Source: Chitinophaga caseinilytica
Lineage (GTDB): Bacteria; Bacteroidota; Bacteroidia; Chitinophagales; Chitinophagaceae
Assembly: GCF_038396765.1 (NCBI RefSeq)
Contig: NZ_CP150096.1
Coordinates: forward strand, 2,835,001-2,899,000
Direction of reading: 5' to 3'
DNA: 64,000 nt
The position numbers were made by a program, and so were the translations under genes. The notes beneath the pieces were generated by a model. It was not told where the DNA came from and ran no database searches. It was given only the letters and a program-made list of their open reading frames with translations. This document shows positions 50,181 to 57,677 of this stretch, in pieces (the first letter of the stretch is position 1; each line of letters begins with the position of its first letter).

Positions 50181-52349
50181 ATGCAGTCTTTGTTCGCGCT
50201 TCTGAAACAACATTTCGGTTATACGCAATTCCGTCATAATCAGCAGGCTATCATCGAGCACGTGCTGAATGGGGGAGATACGATGGTATTAATGCCTACG
50301 GGCGGTGGTAAATCCATTTGCTACCAATTGCCAGCTTTGGCGCTGGAAGGCGTCACCATCGTTGTTTCCCCGCTCATCGCCCTGATGAAAGACCAGGTAG
50401 ACGCGCTGCGGCAGAACGGGATCACCGCTGCCTATCTCAACTCCACCCAGTCGATGTCGGAACAGCAGACCGTGATGCAGATGATGCAGCTCGGTCAGGT
50501 AAAACTGCTGTACCTGGCGCCGGAACGGCTGATCGGCGAAGCCAATTTCATGCAATGGCTCGCCACGCTGAAAGTTGCGCTGTTCGCCATCGACGAAGCG
50601 CACTGTATCAGTCACTGGGGCCACGATTTCCGGCAGGAATACCTGGCGCTGGGGCAACTGAAAGACAAATTCCCCGGCGTGCCCGTCATCGCGCTCACCG
50701 CCACGGCAGACGGCATCACGAAACAGGACATCCTCGACAAGCTCCGGCTCCGCAACCCCGCCGTATTCGAGAATTCCTTCAACCGGCCGAACATCCACTA
50801 CAGCGTTCGCCCGAAAAAAGACCATTACCAGCAATTGGTGGAATATCTCCGCCAGCACCCGGACGATAGCGGTATTATTTATTGCCTGTCGCGCTCCGGC
50901 ACCGAATCGCTCGCGGAAGACCTCCAGTCGGAAGGCTTCTCCGCCGCCGCCTATCACGCCGGCCTCGAACGGGCGCTGCGCGAAGAGCGGCAGGACCGGT
51001 TCCTGCGAGACGATATCCGCATCATGGTGGCCACCATCGCCTTCGGCATGGGGATCAACAAAAGCAACGTGCGGTTCGTGGTACATGCAGACCTGCCCAA
51101 AAACATCGAAGGATATTACCAGGAAACGGGCCGCGCCGGCCGCGACGGCCTGCCTTCCGAAGCCATACTGTTCTACAGCGCGGGAGACGTTTTCAAGATG
51201 AAACGCTTTGCCAGCGTGGATGGCAACGAAGAACAATCGGCTGTGATGCTCCGCAAACTGGAACAAATGGCCGGTCTTTGTGAAACGATCACCTGCCGCA
51301 GGCAATACCTCCTGCGGTATTTCGGCGAAGAATCCCCCGACGCATGCGGTAATTGCGACATCTGCCAGGGCCAGTACGAAAAGGCCGACGGCACCGTGGC
51401 CGCGCAGAAGCTGCTGAGCGCCGTATACCGCCTCCAGGAAAGGTTCGGGCTGAATTACGTGGTGGATTTCCTGCGCGGGAGCGCCGGCGTCCGCGAAGCG
51501 CACCAGGAAATCAAAACTTACGGCATCGGGAAAGACATCGGGAAAGACCAATGGAAACAATATGCCCGCGAGCTCATGCAGTTGGGGTTCCTGGGGCAGT
51601 CGACCGGTGAATACCCGCTCCTCCGCCTCACCGATACCAGCTGGAGCGTGCTCCGCGGCGAAGTGCAGGTGCAGTTGACGGCCCAGGTGGCCGCTCCGCA
51701 GGGGAGTGCCATGCAATCCGGATCGTCCCGCCATACGGGCGACATTCCGCAGCCCGTGCTGCTGGCCGAACTGAAGCAGTTGCGGCGGAGCCTGGCGGAG
51801 AAGGAACGTGTGCCGCCGTACATCATTTTCTCCGACGCCACATTGGCCGAGTTGTGTTCCTGGCTGCCCCAGAGCATGGGGGAACTGGCGCGGATCTCGG
51901 GTTTCGGGGAAGTGAAGCTCGCCAAATACGGCGAACCTTTCCTCGAAGTAATGTTGCAATATTGCCAGCGCCACGGCCTCCAGAGCCAGATGCACCTCAA
52001 GGCCGGCAAGGCCGTCAAGCCCCGCAAATCGAAGCCCGAAACGGGCAACAGTCAGCGCGCGAGCCTGCAGTTGTTCCAGGACGGCATGGCGGTGGAAGAG
52101 ATCGCCGCGCAAAGGGGGCTCGCCATTTCCACCGTAGAAAGCCACCTCGCCGATTTTATCCGGAAAGGGGAGCTGGACATCCGGGAAATGGTGCCCGACA
52201 GCGGCCGCCTCGCCTGGATCCTCCGGGCCGTCGAAAGCGCCGGGGCGCAGGGGCTTACCCGCATCAGGGAACAACTGGGCGATGAAGTGGGGTACGGCGA
52301 AATCCGCGCCGTCCTCAATTATTATTACTGGCTCCAGGAACAGGCCTGA
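50181..52349 (+). CDS. recQ: ATP-dependent DNA helicase RecQ
   Basis: A 722-residue superfamily 2 helicase unwinding DNA 3' to 5' in recombination and repair. Motif I is MPTGGGKSICYQLPAL (from residue 38), motif II the DEAH box in FAIDEAHCISHWGHDFRQEY (about 136-155), motif VI QETGRAGRDGLPSEA. The RecQ zinc site is formed by Cys residues in CRRQYLL and DACGNCDICQGQ. A winged-helix RQC domain, an HRDC domain (about 530-600) and a C-terminal helix-turn-helix unit (QDGMAVEEIAAQRGLAISTV) follow, the extended layout common in Bacteroidota. It stands alone, so there is no sign of a defence role. Confidence 0.96.
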   Translation: MQSLFALLKQHFGYTQFRHNQQAIIEHVLNGGDTMVLMPTGGGKSICYQLPALALEGVTIVVSPLIALMKDQVDALRQNGITAAYLNSTQSMSEQQTVMQMMQLGQVKLLYLAPERLIGEANFMQWLATLKVALFAIDEAHCISHWGHDFRQEYLALGQLKDKFPGVPVIALTATADGITKQDILDKLRLRNPAVFENSFNRPNIHYSVRPKKDHYQQLVEYLRQHPDDSGIIYCLSRSGTESLAEDLQSEGFSAAAYHAGLERALREERQDRFLRDDIRIMVATIAFGMGINKSNVRFVVHADLPKNIEGYYQETGRAGRDGLPSEAILFYSAGDVFKMKRFASVDGNEEQSAVMLRKLEQMAGLCETITCRRQYLLRYFGEESPDACGNCDICQGQYEKADGTVAAQKLLSAVYRLQERFGLNYVVDFLRGSAGVREAHQEIKTYGIGKDIGKDQWKQYARELMQLGFLGQSTGEYPLLRLTDTSWSVLRGEVQVQLTAQVAAPQGSAMQSGSSRHTGDIPQPVLLAELKQLRRSLAEKERVPPYIIFSDATLAELCSWLPQSMGELARISGFGEVKLAKYGEPFLEVMLQYCQRHGLQSQMHLKAGKAVKPRKSKPETGNSQRASLQLFQDGMAVEEIAAQRGLAISTVESHLADFIRKGELDIREMVPDSGRLAWILRAVESAGAQGLTRIREQLGDEVGYGEIRAVLNYYYWLQEQA

Positions 52350-52463
52350 TCCCCGAAAGGCATTTGATTTACTGTTTTTTTTGCTTAATTTGTTTGATAC
52401 TTCCACGTTCACGGAGTTTAACGTGTAGTCTTTACTGTTTCATTACTTCAAATCTTTACACCC

Positions 52464-53492
52464 ATGTCATCATCCACGAACCGCAGACATTTCTTACGCC
52501 AGATCGGTTTGTTCACGGCCGGCGTTACCCTCGGGCCCGCATTCCTCACCGCCTGCAACAGCGGAGGTACCTCCGGCAATGCAGACTCTGCAAAAGCAGA
52601 CAGCACCGGCGCCACCGGCACGGCGAAAGATCTCTTCTTCAAGATTTCCCTCGCAGAATGGAGCTTCCACAACGCCCTGTTTTCCGGTAAAATGTCTAAC
52701 CTCGACTTCGCCGAAAAAGCGAAAAAAGATTACGGCATCACCGGCGTGGAATACGTGAACCAGTTCTTTAAAGACAAAGCCAAAGACAAAAACTATCTGG
52801 CCGATATGAAGAAACGGGCAGACGACAACGGCGTTACCTCCGTGCTCATCATGTGCGACGGCGAAGGCGAATTGGGCGACCTCGATCCCAAGAAACGCAC
52901 GCAAGCCGTGGAGAACCACTACAAATGGGTGGAAGCCGCACAGTTCCTCGGTTGCCATTCCATCCGCGTGAACGCGGCCGGCCACGGCACGGCAGATGAA
53001 GTGAAGAAAGCCGCCATCGACGGCCTCGGCCGCCTCACCGATTTCGCGAAAGATTTCAACATCGGCGTGATTGTGGAAAACCACGGCGGATTCTCCTCCA
53101 ACGGCATCTGGCTGAGCGACGTGATGAAAGGCGTGAACAAACCGGGTTGCGGCACTTTGCCCGACTTCGGCAACTTCTGTATCGAGCGGTCCAAACCCAA
53201 AGACAATACCCCCGAAGCATGGCACGCCACCAAGTGCATCGAAGAATACGACCGCTACAAAGGCGTAACCGAACTGATGCCCTTCGCCAAAGGCGTTAGT
53301 GCCAAAAGCCATGATTTTGATGCCAATGGCAACGAAACGGAAACGGATTACAAAAAAATGCTGCAAATTGTCAAAGCAGCAGGATATACCGGTTACATCG
53401 GCATAGAATATGAAGGAATGAAAGACGCGGAAGACGCGGGCGTGCGCAAAACGCTCGAACTGCTGAAACGCGTGGGCATGGAACTGAGCTGA
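52464..53492 (+). CDS. Exported sugar phosphate isomerase/epimerase-family protein (Tat and lipobox signal)
   Basis: A 342-residue TIM-barrel protein of the AP-endonuclease-2/xylose-isomerase-like superfamily. The N-terminus has a twin-arginine motif (NRRHFLRQIG) and a lipobox (LTAC), so it should be exported folded by Tat and lipidated. The barrel shows VIVENHGGFSSNGIWL and GTLPDFGNFCIERSKP, positions that supply the metal-binding Glu/Asp/His. In Bacteroidota such proteins act on sugars or inositols; the substrate is unknown. It stands alone between recQ and the next small gene. Confidence 0.87.
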   Translation: MSSSTNRRHFLRQIGLFTAGVTLGPAFLTACNSGGTSGNADSAKADSTGATGTAKDLFFKISLAEWSFHNALFSGKMSNLDFAEKAKKDYGITGVEYVNQFFKDKAKDKNYLADMKKRADDNGVTSVLIMCDGEGELGDLDPKKRTQAVENHYKWVEAAQFLGCHSIRVNAAGHGTADEVKKAAIDGLGRLTDFAKDFNIGVIVENHGGFSSNGIWLSDVMKGVNKPGCGTLPDFGNFCIERSKPKDNTPEAWHATKCIEEYDRYKGVTELMPFAKGVSAKSHDFDANGNETETDYKKMLQIVKAAGYTGYIGIEYEGMKDAEDAGVRKTLELLKRVGMELS

Positions 53493-53546
53493 CGAACAAT
53501 TGGCCCGGCCCATTGTTTTTAATAAGCGCTACAAATTCATCGTAAT

Positions 53547-53885
53547 ATGATCACAAATCCAGGACACAATATGACAACGCTATCAGACGTAATGGAAGTA
53601 CTGAAGGAAAGAGGCGTAGACCATGAACTGCGGCTCATGGAAGACGGGAAGCTGCTGGACACGGATTCCGGCCGCACTTTCAGCGCAGATGGGGTGAAGA
53701 TCATCCGGACCTACCGGTTCGAGGGCGAATCTAACCCGGACGACGCGGCGGTGCTGTACCTGCTGGAAAACGCAGAAGGTATCCAGGGTTACATCATTAA
53801 CGCTTATGGCGCATATAGCGACTACGACGGCGATATGTTCGATAATTTTATCCGCAATCTGCCGGTCGAGGAGCGCGAATGGTAG
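53547..53885 (+). CDS. Small conserved Bacteroidota protein (often mislabelled PRPP synthetase)
   Basis: A 112-residue acidic protein: LSDVMEVLKERGVDHELRLM, then YRFEGESNPDDAAVLYLLEN and GYIINAYGAYSDYDGDMFD. I recognise the pattern as a Bacteroidota family often named phosphoribosylpyrophosphate synthetase, but it lacks every catalytic motif of that enzyme. The function is unknown. An alternative ATG at 53571 (MTTLSDVMEV) would fit the usual N-terminus of the family and may be the true start. Confidence 0.75.
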   Translation: MITNPGHNMTTLSDVMEVLKERGVDHELRLMEDGKLLDTDSGRTFSADGVKIIRTYRFEGESNPDDAAVLYLLENAEGIQGYIINAYGAYSDYDGDMFDNFIRNLPVEEREW

Positions 53886-53905
53886 CGCCGGGCCTGAAAA
53901 AATAC

Positions 53906-53940
53906 AAAGGGTGACGATCTGCATCGTCACCCTTTTTTAT
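53906..53940. terminator. Bidirectional terminator
   Basis: A 13-bp stem (AAAGGGTGACGAT at 53906-53918, ATCGTCACCCTTT at 53923-53935) with a CTGC loop and a T run, between convergent genes. Confidence 0.85.
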
Positions 53941-53983
53941 TGCCCCTTATGCCGGGGCTTTTTTCCAGAGGATATGGAATTTG

Positions 53984-54808
53984 TCAGAATTTGATCACGA
54001 CTTTGTCACGTGTGATCCGGTAAGTGAAGCCCATACTGTCTTGCAGGGCTTCCAGCATTTCCCGGAGGGTTTCTTTGCTGTACTCGCCGGTAATGTTGCG
54101 GGACGGCTCGCTGCGATTGCCTTTCACTTCCATCTCCACACCATACCAGTCTTCCATCTTCTTTAACGCCGCAGGCAGCGGAGTATTGTGGAACACGAGG
54201 CGATTATTGAGACAGTCTTTCTGCTCTTCCAGCTCGAAAGTTTCCTTTTCCATGAGGTCGATCATCTTGTTGGCGAGCACGCTTTGGCCCGCCACCAGGT
54301 CTTCCGGCTGGTTGTCGGAAGGGGAGTGGTATGATTTGCGGACGTGTGCGGAGCCGCTGAGCACGTAGCAGAAAGCGCCCTGTTGGGATTCGAGGCTATG
54401 CAGGCGGAAAGTAGCGCCGGGCGTGATGGTCTTGAGCTTGTCTGTCCAAACCGTGAGCGGCTGGCCCTGGGGCACGGAGAAAAACGCCTCCCCGTCGAGC
54501 ACCAGCTCCCGGCGGCCGGGATAGTCGGACGGCATGTAGAGGCGGGAGCGGGAATTGAGGATGACCAGCGTACTGTCTGGCAGGCGTATCGCTTTCCTTT
54601 CCCCGTAACGGCTCTGGTAGAGTTTATACCGGATGCCGGGCTGCAACATGGCGGAGCTCCGCTGGTGGCGGCCGGCCAGGTAGTAAAACACGCCTCCGGA
54701 TATGAGCATGACGAGTATCAGCGCGAGGGCAACAGGTTGCCAGTTGCGCCGCCTTTTCATATACAGTGGAAATCGTGGCCGTCTGTTTTGCTTGATTCGT
54801 GCACTCAT
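53984..54808 (-). CDS. FecR-family anti-sigma-like protein with DUF4974 domain
   Basis: A 274-residue protein. It has a basic cytoplasmic N-terminus, one membrane helix (about 25-46: VALALILVMLISGGVFYYLA), a periplasmic FecR domain (about 70-170: RKAIRLPDSTLVILNSRSRL, RRELVLDGEAFFSVPQ) and a C-terminal DUF4974/STN-like domain (about 200-274: FHNTPLPAALKKMEDWYGVE). FecR proteins carry signals from TonB receptors to ECF sigma factors. Here there is no ECF sigma gene next door, and the cytoplasmic tail is very short (about 24 residues), so it may not act as a classical anti-sigma factor. Confidence 0.87.
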   Translation of the reverse strand: MSARIKQNRRPRFPLYMKRRRNWQPVALALILVMLISGGVFYYLAGRHQRSSAMLQPGIRYKLYQSRYGERKAIRLPDSTLVILNSRSRLYMPSDYPGRRELVLDGEAFFSVPQGQPLTVWTDKLKTITPGATFRLHSLESQQGAFCYVLSGSAHVRKSYHSPSDNQPEDLVAGQSVLANKMIDLMEKETFELEEQKDCLNNRLVFHNTPLPAALKKMEDWYGVEMEVKGNRSEPSRNITGEYSKETLREMLEALQDSMGFTYRITRDKVVIKF

Positions 54809-54949
54809 GGTTGGGAATAAAAAGATTTGGTGTACGTCCCGGCTACAATATAGTAAAAAATTCGGCTGGACCCTTGCTGGCTCCCGTTCTTGTATGTCAG
54901 AAATTGATCATAAGTAAAAACTGATTTTTTTAGAAGGGATCGTTCCCCT

Positions 54950-54957
54950 TAACTTTG
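54950..54957 (+). promoter_or_regulatory. -7 element (TAACTTTG) of the proline dehydrogenase gene
   Basis: TAACTTTG ends six bases before the ATG at 54964, so the transcript is probably leaderless. Confidence 0.45.
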
Positions 54958-54963
54958 CGGGCC

Positions 54964-56142
54964 ATGGAACAACAGCTACCCTTATCGTTTGAGAATACAG
55001 CCATTGCGTTCGAGCATATGTCGAACAAGGAATTGAAAAGAGCGAATTTTCTGTTCAGCAATATCGGCAAGCCCTGGCTGGTAAAATTCGGCGCCTTTGC
55101 CACACCGCTGGCCTTCAAGCTCCACCTGCCCGTGAAAGGCCTCATCAAAAGCACCATCTTCAACCATTTCTGCGGAGGCGAATCCCTCGAAGAAGCCGTT
55201 CACGCCGCAGAAGCCCTCGGCCGTTTCGGCGTTGGCGTTGCGCTCGATTATGGTGTGGAAGCCCTCGAAGGCGAAGAAAATTACGATAAGGCGGTCCCCG
55301 AGTTCCTCCGTGCCATCCAATACGCAGCCGGCAAACCCTACATCCCGTTCCTCCCCATCAAAGTCACCGGCTTCGCAAGATTCAGCCTGCTCGAAAAAAT
55401 CCACGCCGGAGAAACCCTCCCGGCCGACGAACAAGCCGAATTCAACCGCGTCCGCGAACGCATCCGCACCATCTGCGCCGCCGCCGCCAAAGCGAAAATC
55501 GCCGTGCTCGTAGACGCCGAAGAATCATGGGTACAACAACCGGTAGACGATCTCACGGATGAAATGATGAGCCAGTTCAACAAAGACAACGTATTCGTTT
55601 ACAATACTTTCCAATTGTACCGGCACGACAGGCTCGAATATCTCAAAAAATCTTTCGACCTCGCCAAAGCCAATGGTTACCTCCTCGGCGCCAAGCTCGT
55701 TCGCGGTGCTTACATGGAAAAAGAACGCAAACGCGCGGAAGAACTGAGCTACGAATCGCCCATCCAGCCCAACAAACCTTCCGCAGACGAAGATTACAAC
55801 GAAGCTCTTACCTTCTGCCTGGACCGCATCGATTCGCTGGGCCTGTTCATCGGCACGCATAACGAAGACAGCTGTATGCTGGCCGCCCGCCTGATGGACG
55901 AAAAGAAAATCCCGCATAATTCGCCCCGCGTCAGCTTCTCCCAACTCTACGGGATGAGCGACAACATCACTTTCAACCTCGCCCACGCCGGCTACCGCGT
56001 CTCCAAATACCTGCCTTACGGCCCGGTGAAAGACGTAATGCCGTACCTCATCCGCCGCGCACAGGAAAACACTTCCATCGCCGGGCAAATGGGCCGCGAG
56101 CTGGGCTTGATCCGTAAAGAGATGAAACGCAGGGGTTTATAA
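54964..56142 (+). CDS. Proline dehydrogenase
   Basis: A 392-residue monofunctional FAD-dependent proline dehydrogenase oxidising proline to pyrroline-5-carboxylate. The beta/alpha barrel shows VALDYGVEALEGEE, FLPIKVTGFARFSLLEKI, VLVDAEESWVQQP, LGAKLVRGAYMEKERKRA and GTHNEDSCMLAA. The C-terminal substrate-binding motif is YLIRRAQENTS. The ATG at 54964 is preferred to a TTG nine bases upstream because the -7 element leaves no room for it. The second enzyme of the pathway is not in the window. Confidence 0.93.
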   Translation: MEQQLPLSFENTAIAFEHMSNKELKRANFLFSNIGKPWLVKFGAFATPLAFKLHLPVKGLIKSTIFNHFCGGESLEEAVHAAEALGRFGVGVALDYGVEALEGEENYDKAVPEFLRAIQYAAGKPYIPFLPIKVTGFARFSLLEKIHAGETLPADEQAEFNRVRERIRTICAAAAKAKIAVLVDAEESWVQQPVDDLTDEMMSQFNKDNVFVYNTFQLYRHDRLEYLKKSFDLAKANGYLLGAKLVRGAYMEKERKRAEELSYESPIQPNKPSADEDYNEALTFCLDRIDSLGLFIGTHNEDSCMLAARLMDEKKIPHNSPRVSFSQLYGMSDNITFNLAHAGYRVSKYLPYGPVKDVMPYLIRRAQENTSIAGQMGRELGLIRKEMKRRGL

Positions 56143-56162
56143 AATATTTGTCGTGAAAAGAC

Positions 56163-56191
56163 AACCGCTTCCTCCTGGGAGCGGTTTTTTT
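56163..56191 (+). terminator. Terminator of the proline dehydrogenase gene
   Basis: A 7-bp stem (AACCGCT at 56163-56169, AGCGGTT at 56180-56186) followed by a T run. Confidence 0.75.
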
Positions 56192-56312
56192 ATTTCCGTT
56201 CAGCCTGTAACATTCGGGAGATATGGTACGTTTTACGCATAACTGACCCGCCCATACCCAGGCGGCGTTAAACGGAAACCATACTTATATTCTTTTGCCA
56301 TGTAAAAGAATA

Positions 56313-56346
56313 GAGGGCGCCTAGCAAGGGCGCCCTCTTTATTTTT
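56313..56346. terminator. Terminator after the SusD-like gene
   Basis: A 10-bp stem (AGAGGGCGCC at 56313-56322, GGCGCCCTCT at 56330-56339) with T-rich flanks on both strands, just after the SusD-like stop codon. Confidence 0.75.
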
Positions 56347-56362
56347 CACTGTTTTCTTTAAA

Positions 56363-57652
56363 TCAATTCCCTTCCGTCAGCGGAACGGGAAATTTGTCCC
56401 ACACTTTATCGTTCGGGCGGGGATTGGGCAGCTCGCCCAGTTTGTTGTACCGGCGCATATCTATCCACCTGTGGCCTTCGCCGAAGAGCGAATACCGGCG
56501 GTTGTAAAGTAGCTCGGTGATGAGCGCCGCCTGGGTGATGCCACCTGCATATGGCGTCAGGTTATGCTCGTCCCGGATAACGTTAAGGGCTACGATGGCA
56601 TCGGGGATCTGGCTCAGCTGGATTTTCGCTTCGGCGTAGATCAGGATCAGTTCCTCGTTGCGGATGATGTACACCGGCGCTTCGTTGCCTTTGTGGATCC
56701 ATACGTCGCGGTTGCCGACGAGGCCCAGCTGGGTGGCCGGCTCGGTGCGCAGCGTGGCTTTCCCGATACGGTCGTCGCCGGGTTTGATGTCGGCCGCGTA
56801 ATAGGGCGTAGCCACCCTGAATTCGCCGGAAGTCGTGTTCTGCGGCAGGAAGAGCGGGTTGAGCTGGTCGCCGGATTTGTTGCTGAAGGAATGGTAGTAC
56901 CCATTGTCGAACGGACCGTTCAGATCGAAAAACGACTCGTTCAATGCTGTCAGCGCCGCTGCCCACTGTTGCCTGTAAATGGCCACCCTGGCCGCAATGG
57001 CACGATTGAACTTGAGGAGGCTCGCGGCGTTGATGTTGGTGCCGATCGTAACCGGGAACGCGATCTCGGCGCCGGTCAGGTCAGCCTTGCCCTGGTCGAG
57101 CAAAGCCGCAATATCCGCCAGCGATTCCGGGTATCCCTTGATGGGCCCGATGTTGTTCGGGTCTTTCACATCCGTCCGGATACCGTTCGTATACGTCATG
57201 TTCAGGTTCATGAGCAACTGGTAAGCCATGATGGTTTTGGTGTAACCGGTATAGCCTTTCTTCTGCGCGTCTGACAGGTACGTGGCATTGGCGACTACAT
57301 CCTGGATGATGTTTCCCTGGCGCACCACGCGGTAACGGGCGGCCCAGGGGTTGGTAATGTAGAACGTGTTGTTGTCGAGCGTACCGTCGCCCATCAGTTC
57401 TTTGGTGTACCGGGGCTCGGAGGCCGACATGCGGTAGATTTCACGGCCGATGAGGCCGATGGCGTCGTAGTAGGTGGCAAGACTGTTCCGCGTACCCGAT
57501 TCCAGGCCTACCATGAGGTTGTCGAGTTTCACCTTGGTGCCGTTCCGGATGGCGTCGTCTACGATGGGACTGTTAAGGTTGGGGATTTCGCCCTTCTGGC
57601 AGGCCGCCAGGCCGATGAGCGATCCCAACAATATGATCAGATGCTTTTTCAT
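56363..57652 (-). CDS. SusD/RagB-like nutrient-binding lipoprotein
   Basis: A 429-residue outer-membrane lipoprotein (signal peptide MKKHLIILLGSLIGLAACQK, lipidated Cys at about residue 19). The helical SusD fold is shown by TGYTKTIMAYQLLMNLNMTY, FNRAIAARVAIYRQQWAAAL, the IIRNEELILIYAEAKIQLSQ segment and the C-terminal LFGEGHRWIDMRRYNKL motif. It caps the SusC-like pore encoded 25 bp upstream and captures the substrate. It is on the short side for the family. No glycosidase or protease is encoded next to it, so the substrate is unknown. Confidence 0.92.
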   Translation of the reverse strand: MKKHLIILLGSLIGLAACQKGEIPNLNSPIVDDAIRNGTKVKLDNLMVGLESGTRNSLATYYDAIGLIGREIYRMSASEPRYTKELMGDGTLDNNTFYITNPWAARYRVVRQGNIIQDVVANATYLSDAQKKGYTGYTKTIMAYQLLMNLNMTYTNGIRTDVKDPNNIGPIKGYPESLADIAALLDQGKADLTGAEIAFPVTIGTNINAASLLKFNRAIAARVAIYRQQWAAALTALNESFFDLNGPFDNGYYHSFSNKSGDQLNPLFLPQNTTSGEFRVATPYYAADIKPGDDRIGKATLRTEPATQLGLVGNRDVWIHKGNEAPVYIIRNEELILIYAEAKIQLSQIPDAIVALNVIRDEHNLTPYAGGITQAALITELLYNRRYSLFGEGHRWIDMRRYNKLGELPNPRPNDKVWDKFPVPLTEGN

Positions 57653-57677
57653 GTTGAATTCTTTTCGGATGAAACAA

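Noticed and set aside
50181..52349. RecQ as part of a defence system
   Set aside because: It is a full-length housekeeping-type RecQ with its own promoter and no defence genes around it.
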